Positions 35,354 through 43,284 of a stretch of 64,000 nt of DNA are shown in pieces; position 1 is the stretch's first letter, and the number at the start of each line of letters is the position of its first letter. This DNA comes from Gammaproteobacteria bacterium (GTDB taxonomy: Bacteria > Pseudomonadota > Gammaproteobacteria > Steroidobacterales > Steroidobacteraceae), in NCBI GenBank assembly GCA_027315105.1, contig DAHUYP010000090.1, positions 1 through 64,000 on the forward strand. The letters run 5' to 3'. The translations under genes were made by a program, and so were the position numbers. The notes beneath the pieces were generated by a model. It ran no database searches. It had not been told where the DNA came from and was given only the letters and a program-made list of their open reading frames with translations.

Positions 35354-38053
35354 GTGTCAATGCGTCATATTTCGGCAATCGCTGCGCTGCTCGGCATCGG
35401 GCTGATCGGCGGCTGCAGCACCAGTGGCGGCTCGGGCGGATCGGTGACGATCGCCAATTCGCAGCCGCCGGACTCGCAGACCACGGATTTCGGCATCGCC
35501 TACGTGAAGCGCGCCGTGCCGACCACGCAGGACGACATGCGCCTGCGCCGCACGTTCTTCACCTCGGCCGACCTGTACCTGCTCAACCCGACCAATGCCG
35601 GCGGCGCGGAGCAGAACGTCACCGCGCGTGTGACCCGCACTGCGCCCACCGGCACGTTCTACGACATCAAGGACGTCGACGTCTCCAGCGATGGCACCAG
35701 GATCATCTTCGCGATGCGCGGCCCGGTGACGCCGACGCAGCAGGATCTGGATCCGCCGAACTGGAACATCTGGGAGTACGTGGTCGCGACCGACAATCTG
35801 CATACCGTCCTGCCGACCTCCGATCCGGCCGGCACGGGCTCGCAGTACATCTCACCGCACTACCTGCCGGACGGGCGGATTCTGTTCGCGACCACCCGGC
35901 AGGTCGGCTCAGGCGCGGTGCTGCTCAACGAAGGCAAGCCGGAATTCGAGGGACAGACCGAGGACCTGGACGAGTCGGCCTTCGTGCTGCACGTCATGAA
36001 CGCCGACGGCACCGGCATCCACCAGATCACCTACAACCAGAGCCACGATGTCGATGTCACGGTGCTCAACGACGGCCGCATCATGTGGAGCCGCTGGGAC
36101 CACGCCAACGGCAACGACGGCATACACCTCTATACGGCCAACCCGGACGGCACCAATGTTCAATTGCTGTACGGCCGCGGCAGCCACGACACCCTGACCA
36201 CGAACCCGAGCCAGGCCGCCGCCTGCCCCGCGGGCGAGGACTGCACCGTGCAATTCGCCCGCACGCGCGAGTTGCCCGACGGCAAGGCGCTGTCGCTCGT
36301 GCGGCCATACACCAACGCCGCATTCGGCGGCAATCTCATGATCATCGACGTGCAGAACTTCCTCGAAAACAACCAGGCCTTCCCCGACGCCCCCGCCAAC
36401 GCCGGCTACTCGACCTCGCTGCTCGCCGAGCAGCCGGCGACGACGAACGACGTGCTGACCGCCTGCGTGGGCTCGTGCATGACCGCCGCGGCGTCGCCTG
36501 CTGCGACCACCAACATTCCGGCGATCTCCCCGGGCGGACGTTTCTCCTCGGCGTTTCCGCTGTGGGACGGCACCGGGCGCATCCTGGTCACCTGGAGCGA
36601 GTGCCGGCTGCAGAACGCCGCCGGCACGCTCCTGGCGTGCACCGGCGCCAATCTCGCCAACGCCGCGCTGACCGCCGCACCGGTGCTGTACAGTGCCTGG
36701 ATGTTCAATCCGGGCGACAACACCTTCAAGCCGCTCATGACACCGGTCGAAGGGGTGATGGTCACCGACATCATCGCCCTGCAGCCGCGCCCCGCGGCGC
36801 CCGCCTACATCGGCGACAGCTACACCGATACCACCTCGGCCGCCGGCATCCTCGACATCCGCAGCGTCTACGACTGGGACGGCGCACCGTGGCTGGGCCT
36901 CGATGCCGCCTCGGTCAATTCCGCCACCGGCAGCACCTGCCCGGCCGCCGGCAGCATCGCCGCCATGGCGCAGACCATCGCCGATTGCCGCCCCGCGCGC
37001 TTCCTGCGGCTGGAGAAGGCGGTCTCCATTCCAAACAAGCAGACTCTCAACTTCGATCGGGCCACGGCGTTCGGCGCGGCCGGCAACTACATGCGCGAGA
37101 TCCTGGGCTACGTGCCGATCGAGCCCGACGGTTCGGTCCGGGTCACGGTGCCGGCGAACGTGGCCTTCCAGATCTCGGTCGTGGACGCCAGCGGCCAGCG
37201 CATCTTCCCGCTGCATCGCGCCTGGCTGCAGCTGCTGCCCGGGGAGGTCCTGAGCTGCAACGGCTGCCACGTGCCGCCGTCGCAGCAGAACCCGCCGGTC
37301 GGCGTGAGCTTCTACTCGCATGGCCGCCAGGGTCTGTTCAGCTCGGTCTGGGCCGGCGCGAGCTCGGCCAGCCCGTTCCCCGGCACCTCCGGCACCTACA
37401 CCCCGTGCATCGGCGAGACCATGGCCGAGGCATTGGTCGGCGAGAACTGCACCATGTCGTCCACGGCCGCCGCCACCCCTAGCCTCAACGTGGTCTTCAA
37501 CGACCCGTGGTTCGGCGGCGGCACCGGCAACGAGCCGATCCTGCTGTCCTATGACGACCCGACGTTCACCACCCCGTACCCGGCCGCCACAGCCTGCATC
37601 CTGGCCGGGGGTTGGAACACCAACTGCCGTACCGTGATCAACTATCCCACGATCATCCAGCCGCTGTGGGACAAGAGCAGACCGCTCAACGGCGTCGCAG
37701 GCGCCGGCACGTGCACCACCTGCCACAACGCCTCGAGCGCGGCCACCGGCAATCTGGACCTGGCGGATGGCGCGTCGGCCAACAATGCCAACCAGGACAA
37801 TGCCTATCAGCAGTTGCTGAATGCCTCTACTGTGTCTACCGTCAATCCGACCACCGGAACGGTCACGACGACCACCGTGCGCGCCGCCGAATTCATTTCC
37901 GGCGATGCGCTCGACTCGCACTTTTTCCAGGTCTTTGCCACCGATGCCACGCATATCGGCCTGCTCTCTCCCGCCGAGCTGCGGCTGCTGACAGAATGGG
38001 TAGACATTGGCGCCCAGTACGACAACAATCCGTTCGACGCTCCGCTTAACTGA
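35354..38053 (+). CDS. HzsA-related PD40 lipoprotein with two CxxCH motifs
   Basis: 899 residues. GTG start at 35354 with AGGAAGG eight bases upstream. A lipobox (GLIGGC) predicts membrane anchoring. The N-terminal half shows WD40/PD40-type beta-propeller repeats (KDVDVSSDGTRIIFAMRGP, SPHYLPDGRILFATTR, VTVLNDGRIMWSRWDHANG). The second half carries the region seen in hydrazine-synthase-alpha-related proteins (RLEKAVSIPNKQTLNFDRA, EPDGSVRVTVPANVAFQISV, WLQLLPGEVLSCNGCH). CxxCH motifs start at about residues 635 and 787. I do not propose hydrazine synthesis, since no HzsB or HzsC is present. It is divergent from the minus-strand cytochrome cassette and probably functions with it. Confidence 0.8.
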   Translation: MSMRHISAIAALLGIGLIGGCSTSGGSGGSVTIANSQPPDSQTTDFGIAYVKRAVPTTQDDMRLRRTFFTSADLYLLNPTNAGGAEQNVTARVTRTAPTGTFYDIKDVDVSSDGTRIIFAMRGPVTPTQQDLDPPNWNIWEYVVATDNLHTVLPTSDPAGTGSQYISPHYLPDGRILFATTRQVGSGAVLLNEGKPEFEGQTEDLDESAFVLHVMNADGTGIHQITYNQSHDVDVTVLNDGRIMWSRWDHANGNDGIHLYTANPDGTNVQLLYGRGSHDTLTTNPSQAAACPAGEDCTVQFARTRELPDGKALSLVRPYTNAAFGGNLMIIDVQNFLENNQAFPDAPANAGYSTSLLAEQPATTNDVLTACVGSCMTAAASPAATTNIPAISPGGRFSSAFPLWDGTGRILVTWSECRLQNAAGTLLACTGANLANAALTAAPVLYSAWMFNPGDNTFKPLMTPVEGVMVTDIIALQPRPAAPAYIGDSYTDTTSAAGILDIRSVYDWDGAPWLGLDAASVNSATGSTCPAAGSIAAMAQTIADCRPARFLRLEKAVSIPNKQTLNFDRATAFGAAGNYMREILGYVPIEPDGSVRVTVPANVAFQISVVDASGQRIFPLHRAWLQLLPGEVLSCNGCHVPPSQQNPPVGVSFYSHGRQGLFSSVWAGASSASPFPGTSGTYTPCIGETMAEALVGENCTMSSTAAATPSLNVVFNDPWFGGGTGNEPILLSYDDPTFTTPYPAATACILAGGWNTNCRTVINYPTIIQPLWDKSRPLNGVAGAGTCTTCHNASSAATGNLDLADGASANNANQDNAYQQLLNASTVSTVNPTTGTVTTTTVRAAEFISGDALDSHFFQVFATDATHIGLLSPAELRLLTEWVDIGAQYDNNPFDAPLN

Positions 38054-38060
38054 GCTGGCG

Positions 38061-38789
38061 ATGATGCTCGCGCTCTGCCTGGCGTTGGTTGCACCGGCGC
38101 CGGCCCGGGCTGCGCGCGCCCTGTTGCAGCTGTTCGTTGCGCAGCCATACCTGTCGCTGCACACGGGCCCTGGACGAGGCTATCCGGTGGCACAGGTCGT
38201 GGCACGCGGGGAGTCCGTCGATGTGCTGTTCCGCCGCACGGATTGGTTCAAGGTCCGCACCGAGCACGGCGTGGAAGGCTGGGCCGCGGCCAGCGAGCTC
38301 AGCCTCGCGACGCTGGCCGATGGCACGCCGTTCCGCGTGAGCATGGGTGACCGCGAGGGCTTCAAGTCCCACGACTTCGAGACCGGGGTATTTGCGGGCG
38401 CCTACGCCGGCGCCACGCTCATCGCGGCCTATTCGGCAGTGTCGGTCACGGACAACCTGAAGGTCGAGCTCGGGCTGTCGCAGTTCCTCGGCAACGTCTC
38501 GGACGGCTACCTGGCACAGATCGGCCTGGCGCACGTCTTCATGCCCGAGTGGCGCTTCTCGCCGCTGGTCACGATGGGCACCGGGCTGGTACGGGTCGAG
38601 CCCAAGGCCAATCTGGCACAACCGGTGGATCGCAACGATCAGATGGCCTACGTCGGCGTCGGCGGGCGTTTCTATCTGACCCGGCGCTTCTTCCTGCGCA
38701 GCGAGTTCCGCAAGGACGTCGTATTCACCAAGACCAATTCCAACGAGGTCAACGAGGAATGGAGACTCGGATTCGGCTTCTTCTATTGA
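38061..38789 (+). CDS. SH3-domain outer-membrane beta-barrel protein
   Basis: 242 residues. Signal peptide (MMLALCLALVAPAPARA), then a bacterial SH3 domain (about 20-80, YLSLHTGPGRGYPVAQVVARGESVDVLFRR...KVRTEHGVEGW). An outer-membrane-type beta barrel follows, with alternating hydrophobic strands and a terminal aromatic (GFGFFY). The SH3 part could bind peptidoglycan. It starts 8 bases after the HzsA-related gene. Its 3' end overlaps the next barrel gene by 31 bases, so the two barrels are made together. It could be an outer-membrane partner of the Exb/AgmX/TPR machine. Confidence 0.8.
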   Translation: MMLALCLALVAPAPARAARALLQLFVAQPYLSLHTGPGRGYPVAQVVARGESVDVLFRRTDWFKVRTEHGVEGWAAASELSLATLADGTPFRVSMGDREGFKSHDFETGVFAGAYAGATLIAAYSAVSVTDNLKVELGLSQFLGNVSDGYLAQIGLAHVFMPEWRFSPLVTMGTGLVRVEPKANLAQPVDRNDQMAYVGVGGRFYLTRRFFLRSEFRKDVVFTKTNSNEVNEEWRLGFGFFY

Positions 38790-39532
38790 GCATCGCGGCG
38801 GCGGTGCTCAGCGGTTGCGCGAGCATGCATTGGCCCTGGCAGCATGGCCAGGCCGCGGCGTCGCCCAGCGAGGCGGCCGCACCCGGCACTGCGGCTGCAC
38901 CGGGCAGTGCGGCGGCGTCCGGCACCGCGCCGGCGTCCGGCACCGCAGCAAGCGCCGACGATGCCACCGCACCGCCGCCATCCGTGATCGAGCCGCAGGT
39001 GGATCGGCGCACGGTCAAGGTGCCGAAGATCGGGGCCAAGAACATCGAACTCGGCGCCTATTATGGCGAGTTGTCGATCCAGGACTTCGGTGCCCAACCG
39101 GTCACCGGGGCGCGACTGGACTACCACATCACCGAGGACTTCTTCTTCGAGGCGGACTACGGCCGCGCCAAGGGCGGCCGCACCAGTTTCGAACAGCTCA
39201 GCGGCGGCATACAGCTACTTTCCGACGCTGAGAGGCGTTTCACGTACTACAACCTGTCCCTGGGCTACAACCTGCTCCCGGGCGAGGTCTTCATAGGTCG
39301 CAACTTCGCCATGCCGAGCGCTTTCTACACGATCGGCGGCATCGGCAGCGTCGATTTCGCGGGTCAGCAGAACTTCACCGTGAACTTCGGCGCCGGCTTT
39401 CGCGTGCTGCCGACCGATTGGCTGGCGCTGCATATCGACGTGCAGGACCTGGTATTCAAGTCCGACGTCACGGGCGTCAATCAGCTGAAGAACAATCTTC
39501 AGGCAACGATCGGCGCGAGTGTGTTCTTCTAG
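38759..39532 (+). CDS. outer-membrane beta-barrel lipoprotein of the myxobacterial 'OMP_myx_plus' type
   Basis: 257 residues. Lipoprotein signal with lipobox VLSGC, a long Ala/Ser/Pro/Gly/Thr linker (about 30-80), then a beta-barrel domain beginning NIELGAYYGELSIQDFG and ending ATIGASVFF, a typical barrel terminus. Strand motifs include YHITEDFFFEADYGRAKG and NFTVNFGAGFRVLPTDWLALHIDVQDLVF. This layout matches the small barrel family (TIGR04565-like) found with Agl/Glt and Nfs gene sets, from memory of that family. ATG 38759 lies inside the preceding gene. Confidence 0.78.
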   Translation: METRIRLLLLSIAAAVLSGCASMHWPWQHGQAAASPSEAAAPGTAAAPGSAAASGTAPASGTAASADDATAPPPSVIEPQVDRRTVKVPKIGAKNIELGAYYGELSIQDFGAQPVTGARLDYHITEDFFFEADYGRAKGGRTSFEQLSGGIQLLSDAERRFTYYNLSLGYNLLPGEVFIGRNFAMPSAFYTIGGIGSVDFAGQQNFTVNFGAGFRVLPTDWLALHIDVQDLVFKSDVTGVNQLKNNLQATIGASVFF

Positions 39533-39577
39533 CGCGCCGGCCAAGCCTGTGCGCCAACGCCTTGAACGGAGGCCATC

Positions 39578-40093
39578 ATGATACGTAGCAACATCGGATT
39601 TCCCGCCCTCATACTCGGCTTGAGCCTCTCGGCCGCCGTGCCGCTGAGCGCACCGGCAGCCAGCGTGGGCCCGGGCGCTCCGGCACCCGCCTTCCAGTTG
39701 CCGGCCGCCAGCGGCGGCGCGGTGGGCCTGGCAGACCTCAAGGGCCAGGTGGTGTTGATCAACTTCTGGGCCAGCTGGTGCGGTCCGTGCCGTCAGGAAA
39801 TGCCGGTCCTCGAGCAGCTCTATCGCAAGTACAAGCCGGCGGGTTTCACGCTGCTGGGCGTCAACGTCGAGCCCAAGTCGGGCGACGCGGTCAACTTTCT
39901 GAAGTCCACGCCTGTCTCTTTTCCGATACTCTTCGACACCGAGAGCAAGGTCAGTAACCTGTACGAGGTGTCGGGCATGCCCAGTACGGTGATAGTGGAT
40001 CGCCACGGGAACGTGCGCTATATCCACCACGGCTACAAGCCCGGGGACGAAAGCCAATACCTGGACCAGATCCGTGCATTGACGCGGGAGTGA
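39578..40093 (+). CDS. TlpA-family thiol-disulfide reductase
   Basis: 171 residues. Signal peptide, then a thioredoxin fold with the catalytic site WASWCGPCRQEMP (Cys about 67 and 70) and the cis-Pro loop GMPSTVIVDRHG. A GGAGG ribosome site precedes the ATG. In the periplasm it would reduce disulfides. Its place in front of DUF4266 and DUF3570 genes is the usual gene order for that set, where a thioredoxin and ApbE commonly co-occur. It is distinct in sequence from the redoxin at 28838-29389, which has RCSTC instead of WCGPC. Confidence 0.92.
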   Translation: MIRSNIGFPALILGLSLSAAVPLSAPAASVGPGAPAPAFQLPAASGGAVGLADLKGQVVLINFWASWCGPCRQEMPVLEQLYRKYKPAGFTLLGVNVEPKSGDAVNFLKSTPVSFPILFDTESKVSNLYEVSGMPSTVIVDRHGNVRYIHHGYKPGDESQYLDQIRALTRE

Positions 40094-40112
40094 GCCCGGG
40101 GCGGGAGCGATG

Positions 40113-40349
40113 ATGTCGAATATTCAAGCCTGGAAGATCGGTCCGGCGCTGCTGCTGGCCGGCCTGCTGGCCGGCTGCGGCTCGATCGAGCCATGGGTCA
40201 AGCCCTACGAGCGCGAGCACCTGGCCGACCCGATCATGTCCTTCGATCGCAATCCGATCTCGGCCAGCTACCTCGACCACGTCTTCGAGACGCGGGAAGG
40301 CGCCCGCGGCGCGACCGGGAACGTCGGCGGCGGCTGCGGCTGCAACTAG
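40113..40349 (+). CDS. DUF4266 small lipoprotein
   Basis: 78 residues from ATG 40113, with GGGAG five bases upstream; ATG 40110 would leave only a two-base spacer. Lipobox LLAGC is followed by the family core WVKPYEREHLADPIMSF and SYLDHVFETREGARGA, ending in the Gly/Cys tail GGGCGCN that marks the family. It is membrane-anchored in the periplasm. Function is unknown. It always accompanies DUF3570 and often ApbE, which hints at a flavinylated or cofactor-carrying envelope complex. The terminal Cys residues could bind metal or form thioethers; this is inference. Confidence 0.9.
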   Translation: MSNIQAWKIGPALLLAGLLAGCGSIEPWVKPYEREHLADPIMSFDRNPISASYLDHVFETREGARGATGNVGGGCGCN

Positions 40350-40391
40350 CGGCGCACGGCGCCGGAACCAGACGAGCACGGGCCTGACGCG

Positions 40392-41543
40392 ATGCGGACG
40401 CTGAACATGCGCGCGCGCTGGCTGGCTGCGGCCGCGTTCGCGCTCGGCGCCGTCGGGCGGGCGGACGTATTGCCGGATGATCGCACCGACCTCATGTACC
40501 ACCGCTACGAGGGCGGCGGCGTCACCGTTCAGGGCCCCTCGGTGCTGGTACGCAAGAAATTCGGCGACTCCGTCTCCTTTTCCTATCAGTACTACGAGGA
40601 TCTGATTTCCAGCGCATCCATCGACGTCGTCACGCAGGCCAGCCCCTACAAGGAGCGGCGCGTGCAGCACAACTTCGGCGTGGACTATCTGCACGGCAAC
40701 ACGCTCTACAGCGCCGGCTTCATCAGCAGCATCGAGCCGGATTACAACGCCAAGACCGCTTTCCTCAACATCAGCCAGAGCATGTTCGGCGACCTGACGA
40801 CCGTCTCGTTCGGCTTCTCGCAGGGCTGGGACGTGGTCGGCGAGGTCGACCGCGGCATAGTCCAGCCGTTCAGGGCCGACGCTCAGCACCGCAACTATTC
40901 GGTCGCTCTGTCGCAGGTGTTGACGCGCAACCTGCTGCTGGGCCTGAATTTCGAGACCGACGAGAACGACGGCTACCTGCAGAACCCGTACCGCGAGGTA
41001 CGCTTCCTCGACGCCAACGCCCGCGGTTACAGCTACGGGCCGGCGCACGATCCGAACACCCGCACCGGCAACGCCGTGTCGGCGCAGCTCAAGTACTACC
41101 TCCCCTATCGTGCCGCAGTGGACGGCAGCTACCGCTTCTACACCGACACCTGGGGCATCCTGGCCAACACGCTGCAGCTGGGCTACACGCAACCGGTAGC
41201 GACGTCCTGGACCCTCGACGCCACGGCCCGTTACTACTGGCAGACCCATGCCACGTTCTACAGCGACCTGTTCCCCTACCAGAATTCGCAGAATTTCATG
41301 TCGCGCGATCGCGAACTGGCGCAGTTCCACAGCATGACGCTGGGGCTGGGCGCGAGTTGGCAGTTCCAGCCGCCGTGGCCGCGGTGGATCGACAAGGGTT
41401 CGCTCAATTTCAACATCAACCGGATGCTGATCGACTACGCGGATTTCAGGAACGTGCTGGACAGCGGTTTCGCGCCCGGCACCGAGCCGCTCTACACGCT
41501 CGATGCCACCGTCATGCAGTTCTTTATTTCCTTCTGGTACTGA
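40392..41543 (+). CDS. DUF3570 outer-membrane protein
   Basis: 383 residues, signal peptide at the N-terminus (WLAAAAFALGAVGRA). The family opening is clear: DVLPDDRTDLMYHRYEGGGVTVQGPSVLVRKKF, then YYEDLISSASIDVVTQASPY. The remainder is made of alternating strands with aromatic girdles and ends in FFISFWY, typical of a C-terminal outer-membrane strand. It is probably a barrel that works with the DUF4266 lipoprotein 42 bases upstream. ATG 40392 is used; ATG 40407 would also give a good signal peptide. Confidence 0.9.
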   Translation: MRTLNMRARWLAAAAFALGAVGRADVLPDDRTDLMYHRYEGGGVTVQGPSVLVRKKFGDSVSFSYQYYEDLISSASIDVVTQASPYKERRVQHNFGVDYLHGNTLYSAGFISSIEPDYNAKTAFLNISQSMFGDLTTVSFGFSQGWDVVGEVDRGIVQPFRADAQHRNYSVALSQVLTRNLLLGLNFETDENDGYLQNPYREVRFLDANARGYSYGPAHDPNTRTGNAVSAQLKYYLPYRAAVDGSYRFYTDTWGILANTLQLGYTQPVATSWTLDATARYYWQTHATFYSDLFPYQNSQNFMSRDRELAQFHSMTLGLGASWQFQPPWPRWIDKGSLNFNINRMLIDYADFRNVLDSGFAPGTEPLYTLDATVMQFFISFWY

Positions 41544-41585
41544 ACGATCATGCGCGCTCAGGCTCCAATGCCTCGGAGGCGACAC

Positions 41586-42443
41586 ATGAACCGACTCTCT
41601 TTCTCATCCGCCCTGCTCGCCCTGTCGACGCTGTTGCTGCCGCCGGGCAGCGCGTTCGCGCAGACCAGCAACCCCTCACGCCAGGAAGTGCGCCTGATCA
41701 CGGCCACGGAAGTGCTCGAAGAGCTGCGCGCCACGCCGGACCAGAACGTGCCGGACTGGCTCATGCAGCGCGCCTACGGCGTGGCGGTGATCCCCGAAGT
41801 TCTCAAGGGCGCCTTCATTTTCGGCGGCCGCTACGGCAATGGCGTGCTGACCGTGCGCGACGCGCAGGGCCGCTTCAGCAACCCGGTATTCATCACCCTC
41901 GTGGGGGGCAGCTTCGGTTGGCAGATCGGCGCCACGTCGACCGACGTGGTGCTGGTGTTCGTCACCCCGCGCAGCGTGCAGAACTTTGCGCGCGGCAAGC
42001 TGACGCTCGGCGCCGACGCCTCTGTCGCGGCCGGCCCGGTCGGCCGCCAGGGCGAAGCGCAGGCGGGCATCAACGCCGAGATCTACTCCTACTCGCGCGC
42101 GCGCGGACTGTTCGCCGGCGTGGCGCTCGACGGCACCGTGATCGCCTTCGATACCCGCGCCAATCGCGCCTTCTACGACAAGTCCGATGTGACCACGGAC
42201 ATGATCACGAGCGGCCAGGTCACGACGCACTCCGACGCGGCGCGCCGCTTTCTGGCCTCGGTGGCCAAGAGTGCCAATGCCGACGCTGCGAGCACCCCGA
42301 CCACCGGCGCAACGCCGCCACCGCCGCCGCCGGCAGCGCAGTCGCAGCCGCCGCCAGGCAAGGCTTCGCCCGGTAGCAGCGGCGCGAGCGGCGCGAGCGC
42401 CTATCCGATGGAAGACACCCATCCGGGCGGCGAGCCGAAGTAG
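41586..42443 (+). CDS. YSC84/SYLF-domain exported protein
   Basis: 285 residues. GGAGG six bases before ATG 41586, a signal peptide ending in GSAFA, then the SYLF (Ysc84) domain at about 35-220. Motifs include VPDWLMQRAYGVAVIPEVLKGAFIFGGRYGNGVLTVRD, VFITLVGGSFGWQIGATSTDVVLVF and YSRARGLFAGVALDGTVI. SYLF domains bind lipids; bacterial roles are poorly known. The C-terminal 65 residues are a Pro/Ser/Ala/Gly-rich tail. It may be transcribed with the DUF3570 gene 42 bases upstream. Confidence 0.9.
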   Translation: MNRLSFSSALLALSTLLLPPGSAFAQTSNPSRQEVRLITATEVLEELRATPDQNVPDWLMQRAYGVAVIPEVLKGAFIFGGRYGNGVLTVRDAQGRFSNPVFITLVGGSFGWQIGATSTDVVLVFVTPRSVQNFARGKLTLGADASVAAGPVGRQGEAQAGINAEIYSYSRARGLFAGVALDGTVIAFDTRANRAFYDKSDVTTDMITSGQVTTHSDAARRFLASVAKSANADAASTPTTGATPPPPPPAAQSQPPPGKASPGSSGASGASAYPMEDTHPGGEPK

Positions 42444-42480
42444 CGCACCGCCGCCCCCGGTCGCGATCTCATCCTCGAGC

Positions 42481-43284
42481 ATGAGTGCGCCGGGCGCGGC
42501 CACCGCGGCCACCGATTACGCCCTGCAAGTCCGGGCCCTGCGCAAGCAGTATGGCGACACGGTCGCGGTCGACGGCATCTCCTTCGGCGTGCGCCGCAGC
42601 GAGATCGTGGGTCTGCTCGGACCCAACGGCGCCGGCAAGACCACGACCATCAACATGGTCCTGGGGGTGCTGCAACCGAGTGCCGGCAGCATACTGATCG
42701 AAGGCATCGAACTGTCGCGCCACCGCTCGCAGGCGCTGGCGCATACCAACTTTGCCGCGGTGTACGCGCCGCTGCCCGGCAACCTGACCGTCCAGCAGAA
42801 CCTGCGCTTCTTCAGCCTCGTTTACGACGTCCCCGCCGCCGCCGCGCGCATCGAGTCGCTGCTGACCGAGTACGATCTGCGGCGGCTGCGCAAGGTCCGT
42901 TGCGGCCTGCTGTCCTCGGGCGAGCAGACCCGGCTGTCGCTCGCCAAGGCGGTACTGAATCAGCCGCGGCTGCTGCTGCTCGATGAGCCCACGGCTTCGC
43001 TCGATCCTTCGGCGGCCGCTCTGGTCCGCTCGCGCATCCGCCAGATGGCCCAGCGCAGCGGCTGCGGCATCCTCTGGACCTCGCACAACATGTACGAGGT
43101 CCAGGAGACCTGCGACCGCGTCCTGTTCCTCTCGCATGGCCGCATTCTGCTGGAGGGTGATCCGAAGACGCTGCCGCACGAACACGGCGCCGCGACGCTC
43201 GAAGAATTGTTCATCCGCCTGGCGCGCGAGCCCCAGGCCGATCACCCGCAGATGCCGGCCGCCGACCCGGGGCTCGCGCCATGA
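42481..43284 (+). CDS. ABC-2-type exporter ATP-binding protein
   Basis: 267 residues. Walker A GPNGAGKTT (about residues 43-51), signature LLSSGEQTRLSLAKA (a variant of LSGGQ), Walker B LLLLDEPTASLD and the H-loop TSHNM are all present. It should power the permease encoded next to it, with which it overlaps by four bases. The early Q-loop region reads FAAVYAPLPGNLTVQQN. The export substrate cannot be told; antibiotics, lipids or polysaccharide are usual for this class. ATG 42481 gives the natural N-terminus before YALQVRALRKQYGD. Confidence 0.93.
   Translation: MSAPGAATAATDYALQVRALRKQYGDTVAVDGISFGVRRSEIVGLLGPNGAGKTTTINMVLGVLQPSAGSILIEGIELSRHRSQALAHTNFAAVYAPLPGNLTVQQNLRFFSLVYDVPAAAARIESLLTEYDLRRLRKVRCGLLSSGEQTRLSLAKAVLNQPRLLLLDEPTASLDPSAAALVRSRIRQMAQRSGCGILWTSHNMYEVQETCDRVLFLSHGRILLEGDPKTLPHEHGAATLEELFIRLAREPQADHPQMPAADPGLAP

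Noticed and set aside
42481-43284. Degenerate ABC signature (LSSGE) as evidence of an inactive ATPase
   Set aside because: Walker A, Walker B and H-loop are all intact, and LSSGE-type variants are common in ABC-2 ATPases.
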